A model generated the notes under the pieces. That model saw only the letters and a list, made by a program, of their open reading frames with translations. It was not told the DNA's origin and did not search any database. DNA of 64,000 nt, taken from assembly GCA_902702965.1 (NCBI GenBank), contig CACRXP010000725.1, positions 259,065-323,064 on the forward strand. Reading direction: 5' to 3'. The position numbers and the translations under genes are program-made. Positions 1 through 11,387 of the stretch are shown piece after piece; position 1 is the stretch's first letter, and each line of letters opens with the position of its first letter. Source of the stretch: Spirometra erinaceieuropaei (lineage: Eukaryota; Platyhelminthes; Cestoda; Diphyllobothriidea; Diphyllobothriidae).

Positions 1-50
1 TGGTGGTGGTGGTGCTGGTGGTGGTGGTGGTGGTGGTGGTGGTGGTGGTG
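1..50. repeat. (TGG)n trinucleotide microsatellite
   Basis: About sixteen TGG units with one interruption (a C near position 15) open the window, so the tract probably continues beyond the left edge. The valine-rich reading frame through it is a by-product of the repeat and not evidence of a protein. Confidence 0.95.
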
Positions 51-3000
51 AATGCGTGGGTTGTTTTACGGGCCGTCGGGTGCGTTTTGGGCATTGGCGG
101 CAGTCACGGAGGCACATGTGATTTTCCACAAAATTTTATTTGCTTTGATGTGGTTAGCCTCGTTCTTAGCGCATATAAACCGGAGTGCAAAGTGGTTGTA
201 GATTGTTTTAAACATGAACACCCAGTATTTTTAGCCACTTTCAGCCAGATCACGTGCATTCCTTTACGAGGAGGGACTTAATAGCTGATACATGTTGACA
301 TTCGGGCAGTCGTAGCTTTGAAACTACCTTTTCGTTTGGACGTCAGTCATTACGTATTTACATGCTACTCGTGACGGCCCATTCGTGACCAGGTCATGAT
401 TTGGACCGGGCAGTGAAGACATTGAAAATTAAACATCAGGTCATGCGTCTATTTTCCTCTCACTCAAGAGGACGTTCCGAGAACTAAAACATCCCTTTCT
501 CGGTGACTTTTACATCACAAGTGGGAACCCTCGAAGGAAAATGCATTGCGACGAATGATAGTAAGGAATATTTGGCAGAAGACCAAAACGTTGTTAAATG
601 GCTAACGGACGGTGGTTACTGCACTGTCTTTTTGCATAAATAAGGATGTATATATCGAGGGATGAACGTTTAACGAGCGGATTACGGTGTGCTTCCGTCC
701 TGTTGATTTATGGGACCCAATCCATTGTCCTCACCAACGTTCGCATAGCAGCCTGTGCTTATTCGGGATGGATAAGATGATGAAAATAAGTTGACCAATT
801 TTTTGCCGGAAACTCTGAAACTAAATTCTGAACGAAAAAAGAATTGAAATCCGGAACCTACGTCATCCGTCTAGTAGGACGGATATTTTCATTCCAATTT
901 CCTACGGTTTGCCAGTACTTCTTCTGTGTGTATGTGTTATATAGTTGTAATCGTTGACAAACTTTTCATTGGTAAAGCTATGCATATTCATTGCTCAGTT
1001 ACGAAAACTGCTCGTGCCGTAAGGCCTTGGAACATGATCCGAAGACTCGCAGACACTCACATGTGATTTCAATGCGTTAGAGTATATAAGTAGGTAAAGA
1101 ACGTTTGCAAGTGCTTATAATTAAATGAATTAAAAAAACCTCGTTTCGGGAGAGCATTAACTTTGGCGAGGAGTTCACATTTTAGACAAGCCTACGAAGT
1201 TAACGCAGAAGGGGATTTTCCAAAGCAGCACACGGCACCGACTCGAACTTTCAAGAATTTCCTTATCATTAAATGCTAAAAGCCACCAGTCTGGCAGTCG
1301 ACGGCGGCTATCATTGAAACCGCGGTGTTCGTCAATATTGCGAAGGATGTTTCAGTTTGGACGGCATTTACTGATGTCGAATAGTTACGATAATTTTGCA
1401 TAATGTGCCTTCGTTCATCGGTCTAAAGAAGTGTGGATTTGATAACGCTCCTATATATATAATCTGGCTTTTCAGGCCACATCCAGGCTCTCCGTCTGCG
1501 GCTTTGGAATAAATGGGCTGAAAGACACCAATTAGTTGTCGACAGACCGTAGATCGTGTGCTGATGCATGCACTTGCGAAATCTAGTTTAGCACTGATGA
1601 CTGGCAGTTGTAACAAATATTGTAAAGAAGCAAAAAACGAGATCAAATGAGCATTCATTGAGGGATAGAAGGTATGCCCGCCACGGGATAGGCTCAAATG
1701 ATCGATAGTCAGTCACTTCTTTAAGAGAGAAGACCACGGAATATCCAACTGGATACCCGATCCGCATGCATCCATCGTTCTTCTCGGAGGTATCGTATTT
1801 TGCGGTCAACCATTTTCTGTGTTTCCCTGCATTCCGTAAGCTTACTATCTAGCATGCTGGCCCACCCGTACAACCCTCTATTGCCACCATCCGCTTACGA
1901 TACGATCTGCATTACGCCGACATCTAAATGGGATCCTTTACCCCACCGTTGTCCACGCCTTCAGAAGTAATTGGGTCTCCCCTAAAAGACCGGAGCCTGA
2001 CCTCATGGAAAATGGTTTACGCTTATCAAAAGGAAGTGTCAAAAGGCAAAGGAGTTTCCTGCAATCCAAAAAGCCTGATTTAATTCCTAGCAATAACACT
2101 GAACAAAGCACCGTAGACAGACTGGTTTACACCATGCCTGTCAGATTTTATGCTGTTTTTAACGTCAGTGGTCGGCCAAAAGTGTGCCTTTCTTGCATTT
2201 TATACCCCGCATCCTTGTGCCCGCTTATAAGTAGCCCTGCATAAATAATTTATAATATATGGGTTTTCTAATTTTTTGAGTTTCCATGAAAAATGGTTAT
2301 ATCGAAGTCAGTAAATACCTATTTATGAATCATCCCATGCCTTCGTTTTAATGGTAGTCGCTTTTTTACGGCCACAAGACCTTAGGAACATCGCGCGGGT
2401 TGATGTCGTGCTGGTAGGGATTTTTGGACGAAATTTCTGACGTATCATGAGTCACCACGCCTACTGTAGCTGACTCATACCTGACGATAAGGGTGTCAAC
2501 AAATTCCCCGCCTTATTCATTGACCTTGAAAGTAGATGTGACTCCCTTAATTGGGCAGTAGTTAATTACTGCCGTCCTGTGTTTCGCCTTTGATGGTTTT
2601 TTTAACTTCTTTCTAGTAGGTTGCTGATAAGTTGTACATTGGGCCGACCAATACGTTCAGCAACCAGATGTTTGGTCTTTTATAAACTCAAACAAGTCAA
2701 TATCCTTTTTAGTTTATAGATACTCCAGTGAGCTAACAGCAGAATAAAGGAAAAAATACGAAGTCTGGAAATAAAAAATTCGCATATCCCATCTCTTAGT
2801 CGACCTGCCAGTCACATACAAAATCGTGGTAGGCCGTACACGCGGGAAATAGACTATCTAGAAAACAGCCGAACAATCTATTACAGTGCTTTTTTAAATT
2901 CTCCAATCCCCTTGTATTTTACCAAGTACAGGCTAAAAAATGTGGGTAAGAAAACTGTTCACCTTCTCCTCTATTTCCACTTTTGGGTCTATGCAGTTGT

Positions 3001-3550
3001 TGATGTTTATACATGCATTTTCGCGTAAAGAGCATTTGTGCACCTATGACCATAATTAGAAAGCAAAACGACTTGACAGCAGCGGAAACGCAACTGATTC
3101 TCGGTTATTTTTTCCAGAAGTACTGACATGCAAAATTGTTGGAACAGAAACTCACAGTGCTTATAGGGGAATATTACCGTCACGTTGATATGCATGTTTT
3201 TGTAGTTGCACAGGATCTCATCGGCTAAAAACAAAAATAATAACATTATGTTTGCACCACATCTTCGTAATTAAATTACATAATCTAGCAGGAAACATAC
3301 TTGCGCAATACATTTTATGACCATTAAATTCACTCGATATAAGTGCAAACGACTCACAAGTATTGCTTGTACGACATTTTTTACGTTAAATGCCTTTTTA
3401 CCATGCGATGTGCCGTTTAACCTCCCCTGCGTATGCATTGACATTAATGGCGACTAATTTTCAAATAGCGGGAAAAGATGAGTCCTGCTTTAATCAGCTC
3501 TGCATCATAAGGCCTAAAATGCAAACCGCTTGTCACAAAGTACTTCTAAT
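51..3550. other. AT-rich spacer, no gene recognised
   Basis: Only short chance open frames occur here, none with a family motif or a convincing acceptor/donor pair. I see no intact mobile element. Very old repeat debris cannot be excluded by eye. Confidence 0.5.
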
Positions 3551-3552
3551 AT

Positions 3553-3910
3553 ACAGATTACTGTTGGAGGCCACATCATTCACTTGCTCCTGTGGAGCGG
3601 GATACATGGACCGTACAACGAGACGCCTGGTAAAGTGTGTGCGTGAACATATGCCCGCCTGGCTAGACAGAGGTGAGACCCGATCGGTTTCGAGGTCTAT
3701 TCTCGCACATTTAATCGATAAGGATCACCGAGTCGATGCCAAGGGAGCATTTAAGGTTGTCTATCGGACACCAACAAGCTTCACAAAAGGCCTACGCCAA
3801 CGAATACCAGCAACGGCCGAGGCAGTGGCTACACGGCTAGCGAATTCGGTGTTATTCTGTCAGAAAACCATGACACAAGCGCTGTCTCTGCCGTGGCCAA
3901 CGCCAACCTC
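3553..3910 (+). pseudogene. GIY-YIG endonuclease-like remnant (lineage F)
   Basis: The frame reads CSCGAGYMDRTTRRL, then EHMPAW, ILAHL and HRVDA, and ends in an LPWP tail. This is the usual order of the GIY-YIG nuclease found at the C-terminus of flatworm retroelement proteins, where a Tyr-Ile-Gly would be expected in place of YMD. Loss of that motif and the lack of an upstream reverse transcriptase suggest a dead fragment. Three more decayed copies of the same reading lie at about 36000, 37485 and 39104. In a living element the domain would nick the target DNA for target-primed reverse transcription. Assignment to GIY-YIG rests on the motif order; which retroelement class it came from is not settled. 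Confidence 0.6.
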
Positions 3911-4150
3911 ACGTGATGCCGACATGCCGCCTCAAATCCCTGATTACAGTGATGGGTACTCCGTGTACTCAATCCAAGAACATCACTCAAAGACTCGCTC
4001 ACCCCCCTCACCCAGCTCTAAGGACCAAAACCCGCCGACCTCGTCATGCGGGCGGCGTGTGGAAGATAAGTGTTTATGACTTAATTGCCCTTGCAACACC
4101 TATAAACACTGTTAACTTTGTACATTTTCACTCCTTTATGTAATTGTATT

Positions 4151-4176
4151 AGCCTGACGAAGAATTACCGAAAATA
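4151..4176 (+). other. CTGACGA...GAAA motif downstream of lineage F
   Basis: CTGACGA (from 4154) is followed by nine bases and GAAA. This matches the spacing of the hairpin seen at the PLE ends in this window, but stem II is barely paired here. It lies about 240 bp past the GIY-YIG remnant, where the 3' end of the element would be expected. Confidence 0.35.
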
Positions 4177-5149
4177 CATGTTAGCCAATTGGACTTTTTA
4201 ATTACTAATCCTCTTAGAAATGCGGACATGTAGTCTTGTTGGTGGAAAGGAGAGTCTAGCATCTGATGTGAGATAACAAGACAGATTTGTGTATATCGTG
4301 AGAACCAAATGCAAAACGTGATTTACTTGCCTCCTGCAACATGCTGCTTATGAAGCTTACTTTTAGCAATCGCAAAATATCGGTTTGGAAATTACAGCAT
4401 TACGGCCCTATTTAACGAAGCAATCCGAATCCCACGCGCTGCTCAAACATAAGTAAGCAGGAAATCTGATCTGAGAAAAGGAAATTAATCGCGACCAGAG
4501 CGTTTTCTCATTTGCGAAGCCTTCACTGTTTGGAAGTTAAACTAAGTTAAATATGACTTATAGACTTAATGAAGTTTGATTTTAGGGTTTTTTATTTGCT
4601 ACCAACTGGTCGGTGTTTTACTGCCATATTATAGGCCGAAGTAAAATCTGGCTAAGCAACGCCCATTTTCTGTCTATGTTTAATGTGCAAATGAATTGAA
4701 AAATTCATTACTTCAGCCGTTTTACAGGATATAGCGTTTGCTTTTAACATATCAGGACATAATGCAATGTTAATAAATTTCATTTTAGCAAATTTTGGAG
4801 GTTATTAGGATTTCCATCTAGCTTGCTAGTATCTAGTTTATCGATGTCTGACCAGGCGAGGGCGTTAACTTTGTTTCACATTACACAAGCCTTAATAGAG
4901 ATTCTTTAAGTAGAATTAATATTCTTTTCTGTGATATTGCTTTCTGCACACGTTCATCAAAATTTTGATGAAGACAAATTTTAAATAGATATTTATTTCA
5001 AAGGCATATGCACGCACATATGTTTGGCAAAAAAACTCGATGTATTAAGTAAAGGAATAACCTTTTCTTTGCGTTTCGCGGTAAGGCACTTTGATACCTT
5101 TTATACGTTTCTAAAAATTTTTAATTTCCTTTGCGTTGAAACGGTTCCG
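4177..5149. other. AT-rich spacer, nothing recognised
   Basis: No motif, repeat family or splice-bounded frame stands out on either strand. Confidence 0.5.
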
Positions 5150-5358
5150 TCAATGTTACGCGCTTTATTGCGTGTACCGTAGGGGTCCTTGTGCAGCTCT
5201 CTGACCGAGATGCACTTGTACTTCTCGCCGACAGCGTGGGTGGTCCGGTCGGTCGCTACGGGTTTTATCTGGGCCCATGCCCCTCGCAGAAATAGCGGCC
5301 CATTTCTTTACGAAGGCGACCACGTAGCTCTCGCAACGGCAGCAGATGCCCACTGATT
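5150..5358 (-). pseudogene. GC3-rich coding-like patch, unknown protein
   Basis: Against an AT-rich background this stretch is GC-rich, and its minus strand shows a strong bias to C or G in third positions. One frame reads CESYVVAFVKKWAA. After a shift of frame a second reads THAVGEKYKCISVREL and then HKDPYG, with nearly every codon ending in C or G. A stop interrupts the second frame upstream of the join. An AG preceded by an ordinary intron-like stretch lies near 5360 on the minus strand. I do not recognise the protein. It could be an exon with a sequencing error, a broken or processed gene, or foreign DNA. Confidence 0.3.
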
Positions 5359-6771
5359 GCTTCGGGGCTCAGTATTTTAACCTAGACTAATGACTCAAAG
5401 TAAGGCGAAGGAGCTGTCTGGATGTCATATTAGCTACCAGTAGAATGTGTGGTCTAGTGTACGCGTTCCTGATTAGTGATTACGTAGATTGGTGGTCTGC
5501 CTTCCCCGAGAGATGTGCGACCAGTGTTACTTCCACTAAATTTAATTATTATACTCCCAGGTTTTAATACGCTGTAGGCGTTTGCTTGACTTTATCAAAG
5601 TGCGTTTAATTAAGCACTGGCGTCTAGCAGCCACGTCTAGTTGCTGAGGATGAGTCGGTCGCAAAATGCTTCGAAGACCCTGTTAAGGTGCTGGTGGAGT
5701 TCTTTAATTTAGCCCTTCGTTTAATTATTCAACGCCTGCTCATTCAACGGCTCCTGTTTTAATCCATGCTTTGCTTAATTGTTCATCCTGAATCTAGACC
5801 ATTCTCGCTTGGTGATTAGAACTGTGAACTGGAAAACGCAGTAAGGTGAAGCTGGTCCAGATGCCTTGACTGCGAAAAGGTCTGCGACAAACGCGGGGAT
5901 GCTACTTTTCAAAGGCGAGGGAAGGCAAAGCTACTTCATCCCCGTATGTCCGCTATGTTATTGAATATTTTGAGAATTCGCTTTTCATCTCAGCAATCTG
6001 GCTTGCTCCACAGCTGTCTGCAAAAACTCGCGTTTACACACAGCATGTGCGCTAACTCATAAAAAATTAAGCAAAATCCCGAACTGCAATTTAGATTAGA
6101 AGAAAGTGCTTAAGAAGTGTTTTAATATTAATCAGCTTGCGGCGTAATCTTATGATCATCCAGTCACTTTAGAATGCCGGCTTTTTAAAGGAACTAATTC
6201 TGGCTGCCGGCAAAAATCGCACTTGATAAAAAAGGACAAATTAGGTTGTATGAATTTCTCTCGTTGAATTTCGGTACTCTTACAAAGTCAACTATATTTC
6301 GTGAAATACATGGATAAAACTATTTATTGTCCGGCCCATTTGGTTGAAACATACGTCCTTTTCAAAATTTCCATTCGAAAGAATATTATACTTCGGTTTA
6401 AAATCAGTTATAATTCCCAAATAGCTTTTAACCCAACACACTGTTACACTTACATCCAGGATTCCAAAATACAAGGTTTATTTTTGACGGGTATGGCAAA
6501 TCATACACTTATCTACGGTATTGAGAGAAGACCATAAATGGGGTTCATAACGCTTATCAGTGTATTTGAGCCCCTGATGCAGAAACTCGGACATTTTGCG
6601 ATCTTAAAGAATCGCATAATTATGAACTATTTAAAATCAAAACACTTTCTGCGTGAGTACCTTGACTACTGACAGTTCTGTCATTGGTTCCCGCACTATA
6701 AACACCCGCGTCGGTTATTGATACAAGCATTACCCCGTTATTTCACTCACATGGCTAATTATCCTTTTCAG
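5359..6771. other. Spacer with faint MITE-like debris
   Basis: Most of this interval shows nothing. Around 6095-6320 phrases such as 'agaatgccggctttttaaa' and 'ggtactcttacaaa' resemble the internal part of the palindromic MITE family described at 10391 and its relative at 22287, so an old copy may lie here. No gene is seen. Confidence 0.35.
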
Positions 6772-6946
6772 GCAAAATCGTAACACTGAATCAGACTGGG
6801 CTGGAGCATTGTCCTTGTCTATGTTCTGGACAACGGAGAACAAGAATTCAAACAGCTTGCGACCCATGTCTGCCGGATTTCGCCTTGCCGAGCCGTGGGT
6901 GATCTCAGCCATAATGATGGTTTCGATTGCGATTCCGAAACGTCAG
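6772..6946 (+). CDS. Candidate internal exon, unknown protein
   Basis: A 175-bp block is bounded by a good acceptor (a branch-like CTAAT, then CCTTTTCAG) and a CAG/GTAAAT donor. Only one plus frame stays open across it, entering with one leftover base and leaving in phase 0. The peptide contains LSLSMFWTTEN and RLAEPWVISAIMM and matches nothing I know. The phase agrees with the next candidate exon at 7498. An alternative is a minus-strand exon over the same bases: a frame beginning MAEITHGSARRNPADMG and containing KLFEFLFSVVQNID ends at a CAT/GTGAGT donor near 6750. Only one reading can be right, and chance is possible. Confidence 0.27.
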
Positions 6947-7497
6947 GTAAATAATTTCTTCTACGAGACGCCCCGCTTTCTTCTTCTCGCAGATAGGACC
7001 TCAGGACCTCGTATTGTTGACCCTTTTGACTTAGATTTCAATCAAAAGTTTTTAAAGGTCTTGAAATGTGGAGCTCAATAAACAACGAGATTGTTTTAAA
7101 TCATGCCAGTAACGTTCATGTCACCCACTTTGAGTCTTTCATGTCTGCGGATTATTTTGTTTTGGGGATATTGGACTATGTGATATTTCATTCGAGAACT
7201 TAAGACGTAAAATTGTTGAGCTGTCATATCGCACCTCTAAACGCCATGAAAAGAAGCGACTGGACTGAGAGATAATATATTTTTTACACGTAAGAATTTC
7301 CTGACTATTTCTGAAGGCCACTATATTTTCAAAATTAAGACGCATTTGCCAGTATTGTCAGACATTCGCTTATCGTGACGATCATATTTGCACGACCAGG
7401 ACTGTTAAAGAACTCGTATTGGCGCATAATGTGATTTCATCTTTCGAGGCAACTGTTCACTGTAGAGTATTTTGACCTCCAGTGCATTTGTATGCAG

Positions 7498-7638
7498 GAG
7501 GATATCGTGCGGATGCATCCTGAAAAAACAGCCCCTCCCTCGGTTTCCCATGATGTTTTTATTCGTAATAATACAGATTCAAACTTTACCACAGCGAAGT
7601 TTTTTATGCAAACAGCTCAACAGGGACGACGGTTTTAA
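7498..7638 (+). CDS. Candidate terminal exon, unknown protein
   Basis: After TTTGTATGCAG the frame reads EDIVRMHPEKTAPPSV and ends QTAQQGRRF followed by TAA: 46 codons of ordinary composition. It starts in phase 0, matching the end of the candidate exon at 6772-6946 across a 551-bp interval that would be the intron. No clear poly(A) signal follows at once. The family is not recognised. Support is limited to composition, one acceptor and phase agreement. Confidence 0.27.
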   Translation, partial: EDIVRMHPEKTAPPSVSHDVFIRNNTDSNFTTAKFFMQTAQQGRRF

Positions 7639-8364
7639 ATCGGACTTGAGTGGATTTTAAGAAGCAGTTAGCGCAACTGCGCCAGACAAAGTATTCACCT
7701 TGGTTTGTTTATGGTGCCTCAGCTTGATTGATGGTTGTGAGTTTCGGAATGTTTTACGGACGCGCCTAAAATTCTTTATGCCGCAGAACCAGACGTCTTA
7801 TTTGAAGCAGGAAGCGTCTTTCGGACACAATAAACAACCGGCTGGCAGAAAGCATCCAGTGCAATTATTTTCAACAGTGATCTATGTTCTACTAGGTCTA
7901 CCCCAGTATAATTATTTTGATGCAAGAGTGGAGACGGTCATGGTACCGCGATGTACAAATTAGACAGTGCAAATTTTAGCTGGCATTAATTTCTTTACCG
8001 ACGCCAACCTTCCCCAGTAACCTCAGGCAGTCACTTGCTTTAACTCATGATAGCCTATAGCCTGGGCCGAATAAATCGCTTATATTCTTTATCTTCATCT
8101 CACAAATCAGCCTCATATCTTAACTAAACGGACTATGAACGATCTTGAGACTGAATTCTGCATCAAAGTAGCAGCCGACTGTTGCTTAAACGCCTTAGCA
8201 AGATACAATGACTTGTAAATTAGTCTAATTCAAATCGCGATCTCTTAACCTAATAGACGGTATCATACGCAATTATATATACTGGCTTACTTTGGCGGTT
8301 TTTTGAATATCGCATAGTTAGTCAGCAGTGGCTGATGGATTTCAGCTCGAGTATTCATATAAGC
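7639..8364. other. Spacer, nothing recognised
   Basis: An 87-codon open frame lies near 7700-7960, but it has no motif or splice context. No repeat family is evident. Confidence 0.4.
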
Positions 8365-8535
8365 GCCTTAATATCCTCGGAAATTAATCACGTCAAGGTG
8401 AAATCGTAGTTTATATATGAAAACTACACGACGACGGTTAGGGGACCACCAATGAGTCCAAACCATCGTAGGTGCTTCAGCCAGCTACATAAGATAGGCG
8501 GAACACGCGTGTCTGGCCTTCTACCTAGTAGGTGT
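8365..8535 (+). repeat. Repeat family R3, decayed copy
   Basis: It shares 'cctcggaaattaatc' at its start and 'ggcggaacacgcgtgtctgg' at its end with copies at 9195-9620, 59380-59720 and 62145-62360. The copies diverge strongly. No coding capacity is seen, and the class of element is unknown. Confidence 0.4.
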
Positions 8536-9194
8536 GTTTTCATTATAGTACATAGTTACACAGGCAGCATACTTGCCGTTTACCAGTCACCGAACTTAAC
8601 AAACTAAACTACCTAACCACTGATAAACCATATTTTTAATTCAAGTAAGCTCCACAGTAGGTCATTTACCAATCATGCACGTTTTGTTGCGTCCTATTAC
8701 TCCGGCTATACGACGTAATGGTGAATTCGACAGGTAAAACGTCAGTTTAAAATGCAGTCTGTAGACTACTTTACACTTACTATATAATGGTGTAATCCTT
8801 ACAACGACGCGAAGTTAATTAACTTTGAGTTTTTTGCTAAAAACGGTTACCTGCCAATTGCTATTGTCAAATCCAATCACTGAGCATCAGGATTGGCAGT
8901 TCAACATGAATCTGGGACGTTAATTGAACTAGCTTCGCAATGATTTATCCGAGAGTTTAGGCCTCATGTTCTGTCAGTAGAATAGCACTGGGGAGTGCGG
9001 GTAACTATGACTTCTTAATGGTGACAAATCACATTCAAACGTAGTGCGTAGTATCATTCTCGCTCCCGTTAAAATCATGACAGACAATATAGATATCCGG
9101 TTAATCGGGAGAAACCAGTTTTCACTGCCTGCCAATAATTGAATATTTCTGGAGATTCTTTGTTTACAAAAATGTAAGAGCGCATACTTTGCAG

Positions 9195-9620
9195 CCTTTT
9201 AACTTCCTCGGAAAATAATCACCAACTTGGAAAAAGTCAATTTATTTGAGACCTACGAGTGTAGACTGAATTTTAACATCAAATTTTGAGCCGAAGTCCA
9301 TCAACTCCTACGGTATAACTGCATGTATACCCGTACTGGCAAGTATTATATATGCCATTCAACCTCGGTATTTACGTCTGGGTGCCTGTTAGCAGTTTAT
9401 AAGTATTGCATGGTTATTTTGCAGAAATCGAAATTCCATCTGAGATTGCTGGTCTCAAAAAGAATGATTTACACCAAGCTGGGGAAATAAAATAGTTTGG
9501 GGTATCTACCAGAAAAGACACAGGGGACGCTGGGGCACCCACTGATAAGTTGGACCTTTCGCAGCTATGGCACGCAGCGAACAGAATTTTGGCGAAACAC
9601 ATGTCTGGTAGACGGCCAAT
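9195..9620 (+). repeat. Repeat family R3, longer decayed copy
   Basis: It starts with 'cttcctcggaaaataatc', carries a middle segment beginning 'gagccgaagtcc', and ends 'ggcgaaacacatgtctgg'. The order of these blocks matches the copy at 59380-59720, where the end block reads 'cggcaaaacacgcgtgcctgg'. The short minus-strand open frame across it follows from the repeat and is not a gene. Confidence 0.4.
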
Positions 9621-10388
9621 AAGAATCCCACCCGAAAGCCGGCATCCATGCGCAACTTAAATGTTTTGGGACTGTGCTACATGGTACTTCATATGACGGC
9701 GCTACTTAATTATTTTTTCCCGAATTTGACTTTACACGCGATAGCGCATCTACTGGATGTCGACCACTTGCGTCAATTCGTGAATATGGCAAACCCCTAG
9801 TTGTATTCGGTTATTTTAAAGCTAGAGACGATACAAAGCCCTAAGACAATTACTACACTGGTCCTTGCTGCTCATTCGCCGGAGTCGATTGCAGTCAATG
9901 CGCATGCGTCGTTTAGATAATGTGACCTGGCATTTATCTCTCTGCCCGCTGGTCACGCTCAAGTTCACGTTCTAATCAGGTGCTCCGTATTTTGCACTCT
10001 GGAAGCTGCGTACTTGCTGAAGATAGGCAGATTTTGGTTCTAGCTAAGTTAAAAAGTGTTGTTAAAATATTGGCGAAAGTCGCGATCCGAAGTATCTCTG
10101 ATTATGCAGTAAGTGCTGCATGACTGTTGTTATTGAAGACACTAAATACTACCAAATCCAACTCAACTTTACATCAATATTACCCACAGAAAGCAACTTA
10201 TTTTTTTCGTGCACCTTACGGAAGATGTAATCAGAGAAATAATGTATCACTGCTTAATAGGAAGGTGTATTCTAAGAAACGCACGACTTAACGATGAACT
10301 CTTTAATCTTCTTCTAAATTATTATAAACACATGTACAAACGTTTGTACAAAGCAACGCTTTGGGATTGGTAAAAATGTTTAATCAGT
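9621..10388. other. Spacer, nothing recognised
   Basis: AT-rich non-coding sequence; no repeat or gene is identified. Confidence 0.45.
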
Positions 10389-10390
10389 TA

Positions 10391-11385
10391 CAGTGAGTGA
10401 CCTATCTCATGAAATGTTGGCTGAAATTCTGAAATGCGTTTTCGATTAGGAAGGATTACTTGGTCGTGGTTGTAATACTAATTATCTTGCGGCATACTCT
10501 AATAACATTTCAGACTCAGCAGGATGTCGGCTTTTAAATGCACTTCTTTTCAATCTCCTGTAGAAAGCATGCTCGGTAAAAAATGACTACATAAGTAGCA
10601 TATATTTTTCCCATTGATTTTCGATAGTCCTGGAAATTCAAATATATTTTATGGAAACCATAAATAAAAATATGCTTTCTTTTAATCAATCAATAGAGAA
10701 TCACGTCTTCTTTATATTTTATACTTAAGGAAAGAGAATAATTAGGTTTTAAAAAAGTTTTCTAATTGCCGAATAATTTAGAGCCTCATCATTCGATACA
10801 TTAGCGCTTAGTGATTTCTCTCTACAAGGTGCGTGCGTTCCGCGTAAAGAAAATCACATATTTGTCTATGCCATTAAAGAGATATTATACAGAGTCCATA
10901 AAATTTTGCAATGGATGCGGACCATGTTGTACATTCCATGAGGAGCAGCGGTAAACGGACAGGTACGATGCTATGTGAATGGACATTTCGCGGTCTTAAA
11001 AAGTCTCATAATTAGAAACTTTTTCAAAACCTAATTATACTCCTTTCTTAAGTATAAAATATAAAGAAGACATGATTCTCTATAGATTGACTAAAAGAAA
11101 GCATATTTTTGTTTGTGGTTTCTAAAAAATATATTTGAATTTCCAAGACCATCGAAAATCAATGGAAAAAATGCATGCTATTTAAGTAGTCATTTTGTAC
11201 CGAGTACGCTTTCTACAGGAGATTGAAGGGAAAAGCATTTAAAAGCCGACATCCTGCCGTGTCCGAAATGTTATAAGAGTATGCCTTAAGATAATCAGTA
11301 TTACAACAGCGACCAAGTAACCCTTCCAAATCGAAAACGCATTTCAGAATTTCGGCCAACATTACATGAGATAGGTCACTCAGTG
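10391..11385 (+). mobile_element. palMITE copy 1: 995-bp palindromic MITE, TA-flanked
   Basis: The left end reads CAGTGAGTGACCTATCTCAT and the right end is its near-perfect inverse. TA lies directly outside both ends (10389-10390 and 11386-11387). The arms stay inverted repeats for roughly 385 bp each, and a non-palindromic centre of about 220 bp separates them. A TA duplication and CAGTG termini are the marks of Tc1/mariner-type DNA transposons, so this is probably a non-autonomous element of that superfamily. No transposase frame is present. A second copy at 51283-52277 has exactly the same length. Confidence 0.8.
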
Positions 11386-11387
11386 TA

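Noticed and set aside
3..281. 92-codon frame starting in a valine run
   Set aside because: The valines come from the (TGG)n microsatellite; the rest has no motif or splice support.
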